This document shows, piece after piece, positions 1 to 8,171 of a stretch of DNA of 36,251 bases. The notes beneath the pieces are model-generated. The model did no database searches and had not been told where the DNA came from. It saw nothing but the letters and a program-made list of their open reading frames with translations. The first letter of the stretch is position 1, and every line of letters starts with the position of its first letter. Position numbers and translations under genes: made by a program. Source of the DNA: Calditrichaceae bacterium (lineage in GTDB: Bacteria > Calditrichota > Calditrichia > RBG-13-44-9 > J075); assembly GCA_013360445.1 (NCBI GenBank), contig JABWBP010000032.1, positions 1 through 36,251 on the forward strand, given 5' to 3'.

Positions 1-18
1 TAGATAACCCGGAATCTT

Positions 19-63
19 GACCTCCTTTCTGTTAAATTGAGTTGAATTTAACAAAAGGAGGTC
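19..63. other. Long bulged hairpin / inverted repeat upstream of rpmH
   Basis: Bases 19-38 and 45-63 are complementary over 19 base pairs with a single bulged C at 29 and a 6-base loop (39-44). The right arm contains AAAGGAGGT and is followed by a short T-rich stretch (67-70). It could be the terminator of the gene upstream of the window (dnaA is the usual neighbour, not visible here), a bidirectional terminator or a protein-binding palindrome. No coding sequence is seen in 1-193. The hairpin itself is directly visible; its role is inferred. Confidence 0.6.
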
Positions 64-126
64 TCATTTTAAAGTGCCTAGTAGCATGGGGAATTTCTGC
101 GAATGCAAAAATTGCTGATTAAATGA

Positions 127-155
127 TTGACATGAATTTATTTTTTTGTTTTATT
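127..155 (+). promoter_or_regulatory. Probable sigma-70 promoter of rpmH
   Basis: A perfect -35 hexamer TTGACA (127-132) is followed after 17 bases by TTTATT (150-155). Alternative -10 registers exist in the T-rich run. This places the transcript start about 30 bases before the rpmH start codon at 194. The ribosome binding site GCAGGAGA (182-189) lies between them. The spacing is good, the -10 match only moderate. Confidence 0.5.
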
Positions 156-193
156 TATCGGCTCGAAATTCATAAACTGATGCAGGAGAATGT

Positions 194-334
194 ATGAAAA
201 GAACTTATCAGCCCCATAACCGGAAACGCAAGAACAAGCATGGGTTTCGGGAAAGAATGGCTTCCAAGAACGGAAGAAAAGTTCTATCCCGCAGACGCAC
301 GAAAGGCAGAAAACGTTTAACCGTTAGTGGATAA
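194..334 (+). CDS. rpmH: 50S ribosomal protein bL34
   Basis: The 46-residue product begins [18 protein letters not shown] and is rich in Arg/Lys throughout, which is the textbook bL34 sequence and length (44-47 residues). It is a structural protein of the large ribosomal subunit that binds 23S rRNA. The start is an ATG preceded by AGGAGA. The gene was too short for a 60-residue ORF cut-off but is unmistakable. It overlaps the next gene, rnpA, by 8 bases and forms the usual rpmH-rnpA-yidC-mnmE-mnmG block found near bacterial replication origins. Confidence 0.98.
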   Translation: MKRTYQPHNRKRKNKHGFRERMASKNGRKVLSRRRTKGRKRLTVSG

Positions 335-668
335 CTCCCCCCGGAAGTTGCGCTTCGGCCTTCCCCGCTCGGCGCGGTTAAATCGCTCCGCGGAAATTCG
401 GAAAGTCTTACAAAATGGCGCCAAGCTCACCGGAAGTTCGATCAACCTCTTTTTCATGCCGGCGGAGCGGGGGCGGTTTGCGGTTGTAGTTCCGAAAAGA
501 GTGGGCAACGCCGTCAGGCGCAACCGGATGAAACGGTTAGTTCGGGAAATATATCGCACTCGCCCGGATTTATTTGCCAATAAACAGGTGGTTTTTTTCG
601 TCAAAAGATTCAACCGCCGCTATGATCGCATAGAAAAACAAATTGTTCAAATGTTGTCCCGGGGATGA
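327..668 (+). CDS. rnpA: Ribonuclease P protein component
   Basis: This is the 113-residue protein cofactor of RNase P, which helps the catalytic RNA bind and cleave pre-tRNA 5' leaders. The family signature is visible: a basic segment [20 protein letters not shown] around residues 50-70, containing the RNR motif and then LVRE. The start is a GTG at 327 that overlaps the end of rpmH by 8 bases, an arrangement known from many bacteria and consistent with translational coupling. Length is normal for the family (about 110-130). The 3' end overlaps a small downstream ORF by the sequence ATGA. Confidence 0.95.
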   Translation: MDNSPRKLRFGLPRSARLNRSAEIRKVLQNGAKLTGSSINLFFMPAERGRFAVVVPKRVGNAVRRNRMKRLVREIYRTRPDLFANKQVVFFVKRFNRRYDRIEKQIVQMLSRG

Positions 669-772
669 AGCGCCGGGGGCTTCGATTCTTTTATCCGGCG
701 CGCGCTATTTCCCGAATCATCCATCATGCCGCCGCTTCCGCCATTCCCGTGCGTTTCAACCCATTTAAGTAA
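665..772 (+). CDS. Small 35-residue ORF in the yidD position
   Basis: An ORF of 35 codons starts with an ATG that overlaps the rnpA stop (ATGA at 665-668) and ends in TAA 9 bases before yidC. The product begins [19 protein letters not shown] and is basic, with an amphipathic look. In most bacteria this slot holds yidD (about 70-85 residues, membrane insertion factor). The stretch RFFYPARAIS has a faint resemblance to the YidD core around its RFYPTCS motif, but the cysteine is absent. It could therefore be a decayed yidD, a tiny unrelated peptide, or simply leader sequence of yidC. The coupling and position are seen; any relationship to YidD is a guess. Confidence 0.35.
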   Translation: MKRRGLRFFYPARAISRIIHHAAASAIPVRFNPFK

Positions 773-781
773 GGAACAAGA

Positions 782-2617
782 ATGGATAGCAGATCAGTAA
801 TTGGCTTCCTCCTGATTATTTCATTGACCTTTGTCTGGCTTTGGTACAACCAATCCCAAATGCCCCAGCGGCCGCCGGCGGATAGCACCGGCGTCGAGCA
901 GCCCGCCCGGCCGGATAGCGCCAGGATGCCGGAAAAGCCGGCCCCGGATTTATCGTCCGCGGGGCGCCCCGGCGCTCAACCGGCGGCTCCGCTTCCATCC
1001 CCGGCCCCTTCGGGTATCCGCTCCGATTCCGCCCAGCGCGTTATCTCCATCGAATCTTCCCTGCTGCTGGCGCAAATTTCCAATCGCGGCGGCGGGCGGC
1101 TTACCGGTTGGACTCTCAAAAAATATGATTATTACCGGGGAGGCCAGGTCGATCTGGTTTTCGAGGAAGCTTTTTTAACCATCGAAAAAAACGGCCTGGA
1201 AGTAGAGTTCATGGACCGCGACGGCAAACCGGTGCGCCTGACCGATTTTGACCTCTTTAGCGATTTTACCGGGAATTCCGTTATCCTGGATGAAAACACC
1301 CCCACCCGGGAAGTGGAATTCTATCTTCCCGTCGCGAACGGCAGAATTGTGAAGAAATATATCTTCTACAATGATAAGTATTCCTTCGATATGATTATTC
1401 GCTTCGAGGGATTGCAGGACTATGTAGGGCCGCAGCGCTGGTATTCCGTGAAATGGGAAAACGGCCTTCCCGCCACGGAAGAGAACGTTGCCGAAGATTA
1501 TGATTACGCCCGCGCCTACGCCTACCAGAACGGGGAATTGAATGAATACGACGTCTCCAAAGGAGAGAACAAGCCGAAATTCCTCTCCGGCACCCGCACC
1601 GATTGGACCGCGATTCGCAACAAATACTTTTTGGCCGCTATCATCCCGCACCAACCGCAGGAATTGAACGTGGCGCTCTCCGGGTACGGATTTGAACACG
1701 AAGAGCATCTCATTAAAGCCTACTCCACCTCCCTGGGAGTCAATTTTCCCTCGCCCCTGCCCGCTTTTCACGCCGACACTTTTACGGTTTACCTGGGGCC
1801 CTTAGACTATGAAGTGGTAAAGCGCTACGACGCTAACTTAGAAAACCTGGTAATGAGCAAGGGGTACGAGCAATACCTGCGCCCCATCAGCATCGCCATT
1901 TTGTGGGCTTTCAAGCGCCTGCACTCCCTCATCCCCAATTACGGCCTGGTGATCATCATCTTCTCGATCCTGATCAAGATCATTCTCCATCCGCTCACCA
2001 AGAAGAGCTATCAGTCGATGAGCGAAATGCAATTCGTGCAGCCGGAAATGGCCAAATTGCGGGAAAAGTATAAGAGCGATCCGCAGCGGCTGAACCGCGA
2101 AATGATGAAACTCTATAAAGAGCACGGCATCAATCCCCTGGGAGGCTGTTTGCCAACCCTGCTGCAAATGCCCTTATTATTTGCGCTGTTTATCGTTTTT
2201 CGCTCCACCATCCAGTTGCGCGGGGAGCCTTTTATGCTCTGGATTACGGATCTCTCCCGCCCGGATGCGCTTTTCCTGGGAGGCATCACCCTGCCGTTGA
2301 TCGGCCAGAGCATTCACGTGCTGCCCTTCCTGATGGGCGCGACCATGATCTGGCAGTCCAAAATGACCATGACCGACCCCAAGCAGAAGGCTATGATCTA
2401 TCTCATGCCGGTATTCATGATCTTCATCTTTTATTCACTCCCCTCGGGGCTGAACCTTTACTATGCGATTTTTAACCTGCTCAGCATGGCGCAGACCCAT
2501 ATGATCAAGAAAAAAATGCACCCCGGCAACGGCGAGAACGGAAAAATTGCCCAGGAGCCGGAGAAAGCGGTTCCCGCGAAGAGCCGCGCAGCCAGGGTTT
2601 CCAAAAAGAAGAAATAA
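782..2617 (+). CDS. yidC: Membrane protein insertase YidC
   Basis: A 611-residue insertase that integrates and folds inner-membrane proteins, alone or with SecYEG. The layout is that of diderm YidC. A membrane segment lies at about residues 5-22, followed by a Pro/Ala-rich linker (about 30-85). A large periplasmic beta-supersandwich domain (about 85-355) precedes the conserved five-helix core (about 365-580), which has the cytoplasmic hairpin QPEMAKLREKYKSDPQRLNREM, then GINPLGGCLPTLLQMP. The tail ends in a Lys/Arg-rich segment (SRAARVSKKKK) that may contact ribosomes. AAGGAACAAGA precedes the ATG. It lies directly after the rnpA block and 27 bases before mnmE. Confidence 0.97.
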   Translation: MDSRSVIGFLLIISLTFVWLWYNQSQMPQRPPADSTGVEQPARPDSARMPEKPAPDLSSAGRPGAQPAAPLPSPAPSGIRSDSAQRVISIESSLLLAQISNRGGGRLTGWTLKKYDYYRGGQVDLVFEEAFLTIEKNGLEVEFMDRDGKPVRLTDFDLFSDFTGNSVILDENTPTREVEFYLPVANGRIVKKYIFYNDKYSFDMIIRFEGLQDYVGPQRWYSVKWENGLPATEENVAEDYDYARAYAYQNGELNEYDVSKGENKPKFLSGTRTDWTAIRNKYFLAAIIPHQPQELNVALSGYGFEHEEHLIKAYSTSLGVNFPSPLPAFHADTFTVYLGPLDYEVVKRYDANLENLVMSKGYEQYLRPISIAILWAFKRLHSLIPNYGLVIIIFSILIKIILHPLTKKSYQSMSEMQFVQPEMAKLREKYKSDPQRLNREMMKLYKEHGINPLGGCLPTLLQMPLLFALFIVFRSTIQLRGEPFMLWITDLSRPDALFLGGITLPLIGQSIHVLPFLMGATMIWQSKMTMTDPKQKAMIYLMPVFMIFIFYSLPSGLNLYYAIFNLLSMAQTHMIKKKMHPGNGENGKIAQEPEKAVPAKSRAARVSKKKK

Positions 2618-2644
2618 ACCGCCGGCGTTGAGCAATAGCTTTGA

Positions 2645-4036
2645 ATGAAATTCTTACCGGAGAACGATACCATTGTAGCGCTCTCTTCCCCGCTGGGAAA
2701 GGGCGCGATTGCGGTGGTGAGGGCCAGCGGCAGGCAGTGCCTGGCGATCGTTAATCCTTTGCTGAAAAAAAAACTTGCGCCTGCTGACGCCCGGCGGGCT
2801 TTATTTAATGAATTCTATAGTTCCTCCCCCGCCCGGATTATCGACCAGGTCGTTACTACCTACTTCAGGGAACCCGCCTCCTACACCGGCGAAGACCTGG
2901 TGGAAATCAGTTGCCATTGCAACCCGTTGATCATCAACCGCATTATCGAAGCGCTCGTGCAGTCCGGGGCGCGCGTTGCCGAACCGGGAGAATTCACCTT
3001 CCGGGCTTTTATGAATGGGAAAATGGACCTGTCCCAGGCCGAAGCGGTTGCGGAGATTATCAACGCTCGCACCCGGCAAAGTCTGGCGCAATCCATTCGC
3101 CACCTGGAAGGGAAGTTTTCAGAGCGGGTTCACGAGATCAAAAACGACATTCTGACCTATCTTTCCCTGTTAGAGATCAACCTGGATTTTTCGGATGAGG
3201 GTATCGAGGTTTTGCCTCCGGAGGTTTTACGGGAACGAATTACACAAACCGTTCGGCGGGTGGAGCAGTTGCTCCATAGTTACGATTACGGGCGGCTGCT
3301 CCAGGAAGGGATCAAGCTGGTGATCCTGGGTAAACCCAACGTGGGGAAATCCAGCCTGCTTAACGTGCTGGTGGAGAGAGAACGGGCGATTGTCAGCGAG
3401 ATTCCCGGCACCACCCGGGACTATATCGAAGCCAGCTTAGAGATAGACGGCCTGGCAGTGCAGGCGGTCGATACCGCGGGCATTCGCCAGACCGGGGACG
3501 CTGTCGAGGCGATTGGGGTAGAACGCGCCCTGGCGCTGCTGCCCTCCGCGGACATCGCCCTGTGTCTGTTCGAGAGCCACCGCCCTCCCGGCCCGGATGA
3601 TGAAGTATTGGTTGAGATCGTGCGCGAACACCGGGAAGAGGTTAAGTTTGTATTGGTGTTAAACAAAGCCGACTTAGGCGTTGACCCGGCAGCGGAAAAG
3701 GCGCTGGAACCATTGGCGCTCCCGCTGGTTCATATCTCTGCCCGCACTCGCCGGGGGGTCGATGATCTCAAAAAGGCGATCAAGAAACAATTGTTCGAAG
3801 AGGAAAGCCTGGAGTCGGAAGAGATCGTGGTGACCGGCGCCCGCCACAAAGCCGCCCTGGAGCGTACCCGGGAAGCGTTGTTGAATGCCCTGGGGGCGGT
3901 GGAGCAGCGATCCACGGAAGAGATCATCGCGGTGGACATCCGCCTGGCGCTGGATCGGCTGGGAGAAATTACCGGGGAGACAACCTCCGAAGACGTGTTA
4001 AACCACATATTTGCTAACTTTTGCATCGGCAAATAG
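2645..4036 (+). CDS. mnmE: tRNA uridine-5-carboxymethylaminomethyl(34) synthesis GTPase MnmE
   Basis: A 463-residue GTPase that, with MnmG, modifies U34 of tRNAs reading two-fold degenerate codons. The N-terminal formyl-THF binding domain (about 1-120) starts DTIVALSSPLGKGAIAVVR. A helical domain carries an inserted G domain with the P loop GKPNVGKSS (about residues 229-237), IPGTTRD, DTAGI and NKAD. The C-terminal catalytic motif is FCIGK, with Cys460 four residues from the end, as expected for the family's CxGK ending. It is upstream of mnmG, its obligate partner, with a parS site starting on the first base after the stop codon. Confidence 0.97.
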   Translation: MKFLPENDTIVALSSPLGKGAIAVVRASGRQCLAIVNPLLKKKLAPADARRALFNEFYSSSPARIIDQVVTTYFREPASYTGEDLVEISCHCNPLIINRIIEALVQSGARVAEPGEFTFRAFMNGKMDLSQAEAVAEIINARTRQSLAQSIRHLEGKFSERVHEIKNDILTYLSLLEINLDFSDEGIEVLPPEVLRERITQTVRRVEQLLHSYDYGRLLQEGIKLVILGKPNVGKSSLLNVLVERERAIVSEIPGTTRDYIEASLEIDGLAVQAVDTAGIRQTGDAVEAIGVERALALLPSADIALCLFESHRPPGPDDEVLVEIVREHREEVKFVLVLNKADLGVDPAAEKALEPLALPLVHISARTRRGVDDLKKAIKKQLFEEESLESEEIVVTGARHKAALERTREALLNALGAVEQRSTEEIIAVDIRLALDRLGEITGETTSEDVLNHIFANFCIGK

Positions 4037-4052
4037 CGTTTCACGTGAAACG
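4037..4052. other. parS site 1 (ParB/Spo0J binding)
   Basis: The 16-base palindrome CGTTTCACGTGAAACG has the invariant chromosomal parS core TTTCACGTGAAA. The known Bacillus/Caulobacter-type consensus is TGTTTCACGTGAAACA, so only the outermost base pair differs. It begins immediately after the mnmE stop codon (4034-4036). ParB loads at such sites and spreads, recruiting ParA and SMC for origin segregation. No parA or parB gene is in the window. Confidence 0.93.
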
Positions 4053-4130
4053 GATCCTTTTTGGAATGCCACATTTACCAGGTTCATGGGTTCACCAAAA
4101 CCTGATAACACAAAACGAGGCGAAAGCCCT

Positions 4131-6026
4131 ATGGATAGATTTGACGTGGTGGTTGCCGGGGGCGGTCACGCCGGCATCGAAGCGGCGCTAACCGCCGCAC
4201 GGCTCGGCCTGAAAACCGCCCTGGTAACCTTGAAAATAGAGACGATTGGAAAGATGTCCTGCAACCCGGCCATCGGCGGGTTGGCCAAGGGGCACCTGGT
4301 GCGGGAGATAGACGCCCTGGGCGGGGAAATGGCCAAAATTATCGACGCGACCGGCATCCATTTCAAAATGCTGAACCTCTCCAAAGGACCGGCGGTGTGG
4401 TCGCCCCGCGCCCAGGCGGATCGCATCGCTTACATGAAGGACGCCCAACGGCGTGTGTTGGGGCAGGAAAATTTATACACCATCGCCAGTTCGGTGAGCG
4501 GCCTGGCGGTCAAAAACGGGAAGGTGGCCGGCGCGGTTCTGGAAGATGGGAGCACTATCCCCTGCCGCGCGCTGGTGCTCACCTGCGGCACTTTTCTCAA
4601 TGGCCGCATCCACATGGGATTGACCAACTTCGAGAGCGGCCGGGCCGGAGAGCAGGCGGTGAAAGGGCTGACCGAAACTCTCACGGACCTGGGATTTATC
4701 TCCGGGCGGCTGAAGACCGGCACCCCGCCCCGGGTACACATCAACAGCATCGATTTCAGCAAGGTAGAGGAACAGCTTCCGGACAATCCCCCGGTTCCCT
4801 TCTCCTTCGACACTGAAAAAATCGAACGCCGGCAGCTCAGTTGTTATATCACTTATACCAATCGGAACACTCATGATCTGCTCCGCACCGGCCTGGATCG
4901 CTCACCCATGTTTACCGGGGTCATCAAAGCGGTGGGGCCGCGCTACTGCCCGTCGATTGAAGACAAGATCGTGCGCTTTGCCGATAAGGAACGGCACCAG
5001 ATATTCCTGGAGCCGGAAGGTTTCGACAACCCGGAAGTTTATGTGAACGGATTTTCCACCAGTCTCCCGGCGGACGTTCAGGAAAAGGCGATTCGCACCG
5101 TGCCGGGCCTGGAAAGCGCCCACCTCATTCGGCTGGGGTACGCGGTAGAATATGATTTCTTTCCCTCCTACCAGCTTCATCCCACCCTGGAAACCCAACT
5201 GGTGGAGAACCTGTTTTTTGCCGGGCAAATTAACGGCACTTCGGGGTACGAAGAGGCTGCCGCCCAGGGAATCATGGCGGGGATCAATGCCGCCCAAAAA
5301 TTATTGGGACGCCCCCCGGTAATCCTGGACCGCTCCGAGGCATATATTGGAGTTTTGATCGACGACCTGATCAACAAAACCATCCTGGAGCCTTACCGGA
5401 TGTTCACTTCCCGGGCGGAATTTCGGCTGCTGTTGCGTCACGATAATGCCGATTTGCGCTTGATGGAGATCGGGCGCGATAGCGGTCTGGTGGGAGAGCG
5501 TGCTTATGAGAAAATGCTGCGCCGGAAAGAGGAGATCGAGGCGTTGACCGGGAAAGTTCGCAGCACTTCGATCTCTCCCGAAGCCTTCAATCCCTATGCG
5601 GAAAACGCCGGCAGCGCCCCGATCGAAATTCCCACCCCCATGCTGCAACTGGTTCGCCGTCCCGAAATATCCCTGGGGGAATTGCTGACCATGATCCCGG
5701 CAGAATCGAATGGGGATTATTCCCCGGCGACGGTTGCAGAAGTGGAATTTGCCAGCAAATATGAAGGATTTTTAAAGCGCCAACAGGATCTGGTGGACAA
5801 GTTCAAGCGCATGGAGAACACGGCGATTCCGGAATGGATCGACTACGACGCCATTCCCTCTCTCTCAGCAGAAAGCCGGGGCATGTTGAAAAAAGTGCGG
5901 CCGCGCTCGCTGGGGCAGGCGGCGCGCATTTCCGGGGTGCGGAATAGCGATCTCACCATCCTGATGGTCTATATCGAAAAGGGGCGCTACCGGCAGGCGA
6001 CCGTTTCACGTGAAACGGTCGCCTGA
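4131..6026 (+). CDS. mnmG: tRNA uridine-5-carboxymethylaminomethyl(34) synthesis enzyme MnmG
   Basis: A 631-residue FAD enzyme, partner of MnmE in U34 modification. The start is placed at the ATG at 4131 because the product then begins MDRFDVVVAGGGHAGIEAA, with the dinucleotide-binding GGGHAGIEAA at residues 10-19, as in the family. An in-frame upstream ATG at 4011 lies inside mnmE and parS1 and would add an unrelated 40-residue leader. Other family blocks are KMSCNPAIGGLAKGHLVREIDALGG, LKTGTPPR, YCPSIEDKIVRF, GQINGTSGYEEAAAQG and the C-terminal region RISGVRNSDLTILMVYI. The last residues (TVSRETVA) are encoded by parS site 2. Confidence 0.97.
   Translation: MDRFDVVVAGGGHAGIEAALTAARLGLKTALVTLKIETIGKMSCNPAIGGLAKGHLVREIDALGGEMAKIIDATGIHFKMLNLSKGPAVWSPRAQADRIAYMKDAQRRVLGQENLYTIASSVSGLAVKNGKVAGAVLEDGSTIPCRALVLTCGTFLNGRIHMGLTNFESGRAGEQAVKGLTETLTDLGFISGRLKTGTPPRVHINSIDFSKVEEQLPDNPPVPFSFDTEKIERRQLSCYITYTNRNTHDLLRTGLDRSPMFTGVIKAVGPRYCPSIEDKIVRFADKERHQIFLEPEGFDNPEVYVNGFSTSLPADVQEKAIRTVPGLESAHLIRLGYAVEYDFFPSYQLHPTLETQLVENLFFAGQINGTSGYEEAAAQGIMAGINAAQKLLGRPPVILDRSEAYIGVLIDDLINKTILEPYRMFTSRAEFRLLLRHDNADLRLMEIGRDSGLVGERAYEKMLRRKEEIEALTGKVRSTSISPEAFNPYAENAGSAPIEIPTPMLQLVRRPEISLGELLTMIPAESNGDYSPATVAEVEFASKYEGFLKRQQDLVDKFKRMENTAIPEWIDYDAIPSLSAESRGMLKKVRPRSLGQAARISGVRNSDLTILMVYIEKGRYRQATVSRETVA
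5994..6025. other. parS site 2 inside the end of mnmG, centre of a 32-base perfect palindrome
   Basis: The core CGTTTCACGTGAAACG sits at 6002-6017. Symmetry continues without mismatch out to 5994 and 6025, giving a 32-base perfect palindrome that includes the final codons of mnmG and two bases of its TGA stop. Beyond ParB binding, such a palindrome would form a very stable hairpin in the mnmG transcript, although no T run follows. Core identity to parS is direct; the extra symmetry has no assigned role. Confidence 0.93.
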
Positions 6027-6048
6027 GAAGGCGTGAAGGGTGCAGAAG

Positions 6049-6064
6049 CGTTTCACGTGAAACA
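6049..6064. other. parS site 3
   Basis: CGTTTCACGTGAAACA matches the consensus TGTTTCACGTGAAACA at all but the first base. It lies 47 bases downstream of parS site 2, in the short convergent intergenic region between mnmG and the minus-strand gene ending at 6162. Clusters of parS sites near mnmE/mnmG/parAB are typical of origin-proximal regions. Confidence 0.93.
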
Positions 6065-6161
6065 GTTGCGCGAGTTAGCCGGTATCAGATGCCGGATGGG
6101 CTGTCGCTATCCGGTGCTGTCAAAAATGAGGAGCCTGGTTTAACCTCGCGTTTGAAATGCT

Positions 6162-8171
6162 TCAAAACAGAACCTGCATCTGCATGCGAATCTCTTTCCG
6201 GCGATTTCCCAGTACCATATCCAAGCCGCTTCCGAGGGTCTCCTCATCCGGATAATAGATTTCCCGGTACTTCACGGCAAAGCGCCAGCGGTTGGAAAGG
6301 TGATACCGCAGCAGCAAGAACCACTTGAGACCCCGTTCGTTTAGCAGCACATTCCGAAAATTTCCCGGAAGATCCGTCTCGTATTCATAGATGCGATAAT
6401 CATATGCCGGTATATCGAACTGGCTCCAGCGAGCCTGTAACAACAGGTTCCTTCTCACGCGAAAGCGAATATCCTGGTAGAATGACACCCCGTGTTTCTT
6501 CCCGGCATTGTGCAAAGGGGGAGATACCCAGGTGAGTTCTATCCGGTGGCTGATGCGCAGGTTTTTGGAAAAATCCGTCTCCACCTGGAAACGGGCGGCC
6601 CGGGTAACCTGCTCCAGGTTGGCAAATTTCCGGGAAGGGGTTGTGGCGGCGCCGCGGCGCACGCGGCTGGTAAATCTTCCAGTTATCCAGGAGCGATTGA
6701 TTTTTTGCCTCACCTGGAATTGCTGGGAGCGCTTCAAAAATGCAAACTCGTCGATGGCGCGGGCCGGGCGGGAGGCATGGAAATAGCCTGCCAATTCGGT
6801 TCTTGGGGAAATCCGGGCGTACAGGGTCATAAAATATCCCAACTCATTGGCTGGCTGGTCGGAAATACCGCCAAATCCCCGGCCATGCAAAGCCCAATAC
6901 TCCGGGTGGTAATAATATACCAATGCCCCATAGCTAAGCCCGGAACGGGGGGCGTTGATCAGCAGGGTTTGTTGAATGGCGGGGAATTTCTCATCTAACA
7001 AGACTGCTTCGCCTCCGAGTCGCAGCGCCTCTTTCCTCATAGAATAAAATCCCGACAGATAAACGAACCCATCTCGATAGCTCCCGGCGGCGGAGAGGAT
7101 GGGCAGGGAAAACCGGCTTTGTACCGCCTGCACCCCTGCCTGCCCGCCGGCAAAATCTGCCACTATTCCCCCGCCCAAAATGCGCTCCCGGACAAGATTA
7201 CGTTTATCTATTTCTGTGCGGGTGCGGTGATACCCGGCGGTGTAAAAAGAGCGCACGGTCAAAGAATCCGGAGAAAGCGTCGCATCTATAGCATGGTTTG
7301 AATAAAGCAGGTTCAGGGAGAGTCTTCCGGAGAAAGCCCAATGCCACATCACTCCGCGAAGAAAAGCGTTCTCGTCCGCCGCAAGATGGGGAGCCCAACG
7401 CAAGGGGCTGACTGCAAAGGGCTGGGTGTTTCCCAACGCTGCCGGCGATCCGTAAGGACTACTGAAAACCAGCCTCTGTCCGCTTTCCAGGTTGAAATCT
7501 CCTACTAAAATATGCGATTTTGCTTTTATCCAATGGTACGCAATATGAAAAGCTCCATAATCAAACCAGTTTGATTCACCGGAATCTTTCTCCCAGGTCA
7601 GGCCGGCCTGAAAAACCGGGCTGGGCCTCCAGCGCAGGCGATGATACAAATAAAACGGGTTTTGGTAGGAATTCACCCCGGATGCCTCTCCATACCCTCG
7701 AACGGCATGAAGCGGGCGCCCCAATTGAACGCGATAATCGACCAACGGGCGGGAGGCGGGGGCGCTGCGTAAGCGTACCAGGGGCAAGATTGCCAACAAC
7801 AACTCTTCCGTCATTCCCGGAACCTCAAGCAAATCGCTTTGGTTTTGATAACGCCCATTGCGATTGCGGAAGCGAACGATCTGGCGAGCCGTCTCCTGGT
7901 CCAGGAAAGGAATCCGGAGCAGATCCCGAATGCTGGCGGCGTTGATATCGACGGGATCATCCTCCAGATCTTTCAACACCTGCAGAAAATCGGTCTGCCC
8001 GATCTCTTCGCTCTCATATTCCTCCAGAATGCGCTCATAGACGATTTCTTCCGGGCTTTCTTCCGGGGCTTCTTCCTGGGAATAAAGAAGCGCCGTTCCC
8101 AGGGAAAGCAATATCCCCGTGATTCGTCCCAAAATCAAAATTGCAGGGGTAGTATGGTTGAGGGCTGCCAT
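6162..8171 (-). CDS. Exported helix-hairpin-helix protein with predicted outer-membrane beta-barrel
   Basis: The start is placed at 8171 (MAALNHTTPAILILG), where AGGAG lies 7 bases upstream, rather than at the in-frame ATG 60 bases earlier; the product is 669 residues. A signal peptide (about 1-30) ends near LLYSQ. An acidic linker (EEAPEESPEE) is followed by two ComEA-like HhH units (about residues 70-140: VDINAASIRDLLRIP and FRNRNGRYQNQSDLLEVPGM). The rest alternates hydrophobic and aromatic residues in strand-like segments (HRLRWRPSPVFQAGLTWE, QQTLLINAPRSGLSYGALVY) and ends MQMQVLF, a terminal Phe as in outer-membrane barrels. HhH folds usually bind DNA, so a surface role in DNA handling is conceivable but unproven. 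Sequences of this architecture are usually annotated only as HhH-domain proteins. The function is unknown. Confidence 0.75.
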   Translation of the reverse strand: MAALNHTTPAILILGRITGILLSLGTALLYSQEEAPEESPEEIVYERILEEYESEEIGQTDFLQVLKDLEDDPVDINAASIRDLLRIPFLDQETARQIVRFRNRNGRYQNQSDLLEVPGMTEELLLAILPLVRLRSAPASRPLVDYRVQLGRPLHAVRGYGEASGVNSYQNPFYLYHRLRWRPSPVFQAGLTWEKDSGESNWFDYGAFHIAYHWIKAKSHILVGDFNLESGQRLVFSSPYGSPAALGNTQPFAVSPLRWAPHLAADENAFLRGVMWHWAFSGRLSLNLLYSNHAIDATLSPDSLTVRSFYTAGYHRTRTEIDKRNLVRERILGGGIVADFAGGQAGVQAVQSRFSLPILSAAGSYRDGFVYLSGFYSMRKEALRLGGEAVLLDEKFPAIQQTLLINAPRSGLSYGALVYYYHPEYWALHGRGFGGISDQPANELGYFMTLYARISPRTELAGYFHASRPARAIDEFAFLKRSQQFQVRQKINRSWITGRFTSRVRRGAATTPSRKFANLEQVTRAARFQVETDFSKNLRISHRIELTWVSPPLHNAGKKHGVSFYQDIRFRVRRNLLLQARWSQFDIPAYDYRIYEYETDLPGNFRNVLLNERGLKWFLLLRYHLSNRWRFAVKYREIYYPDEETLGSGLDMVLGNRRKEIRMQMQVLF

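Noticed and set aside
1-193. Replication origin with DnaA boxes
   Set aside because: No TTATNCACA box was seen in this stretch; the origin is probably outside the window.
4011-4130. Upstream ATG for mnmG
   Set aside because: The extra 40 residues overlap mnmE and parS1 and do not resemble any MnmG N-terminus; the ATG at 4131 gives the standard start.
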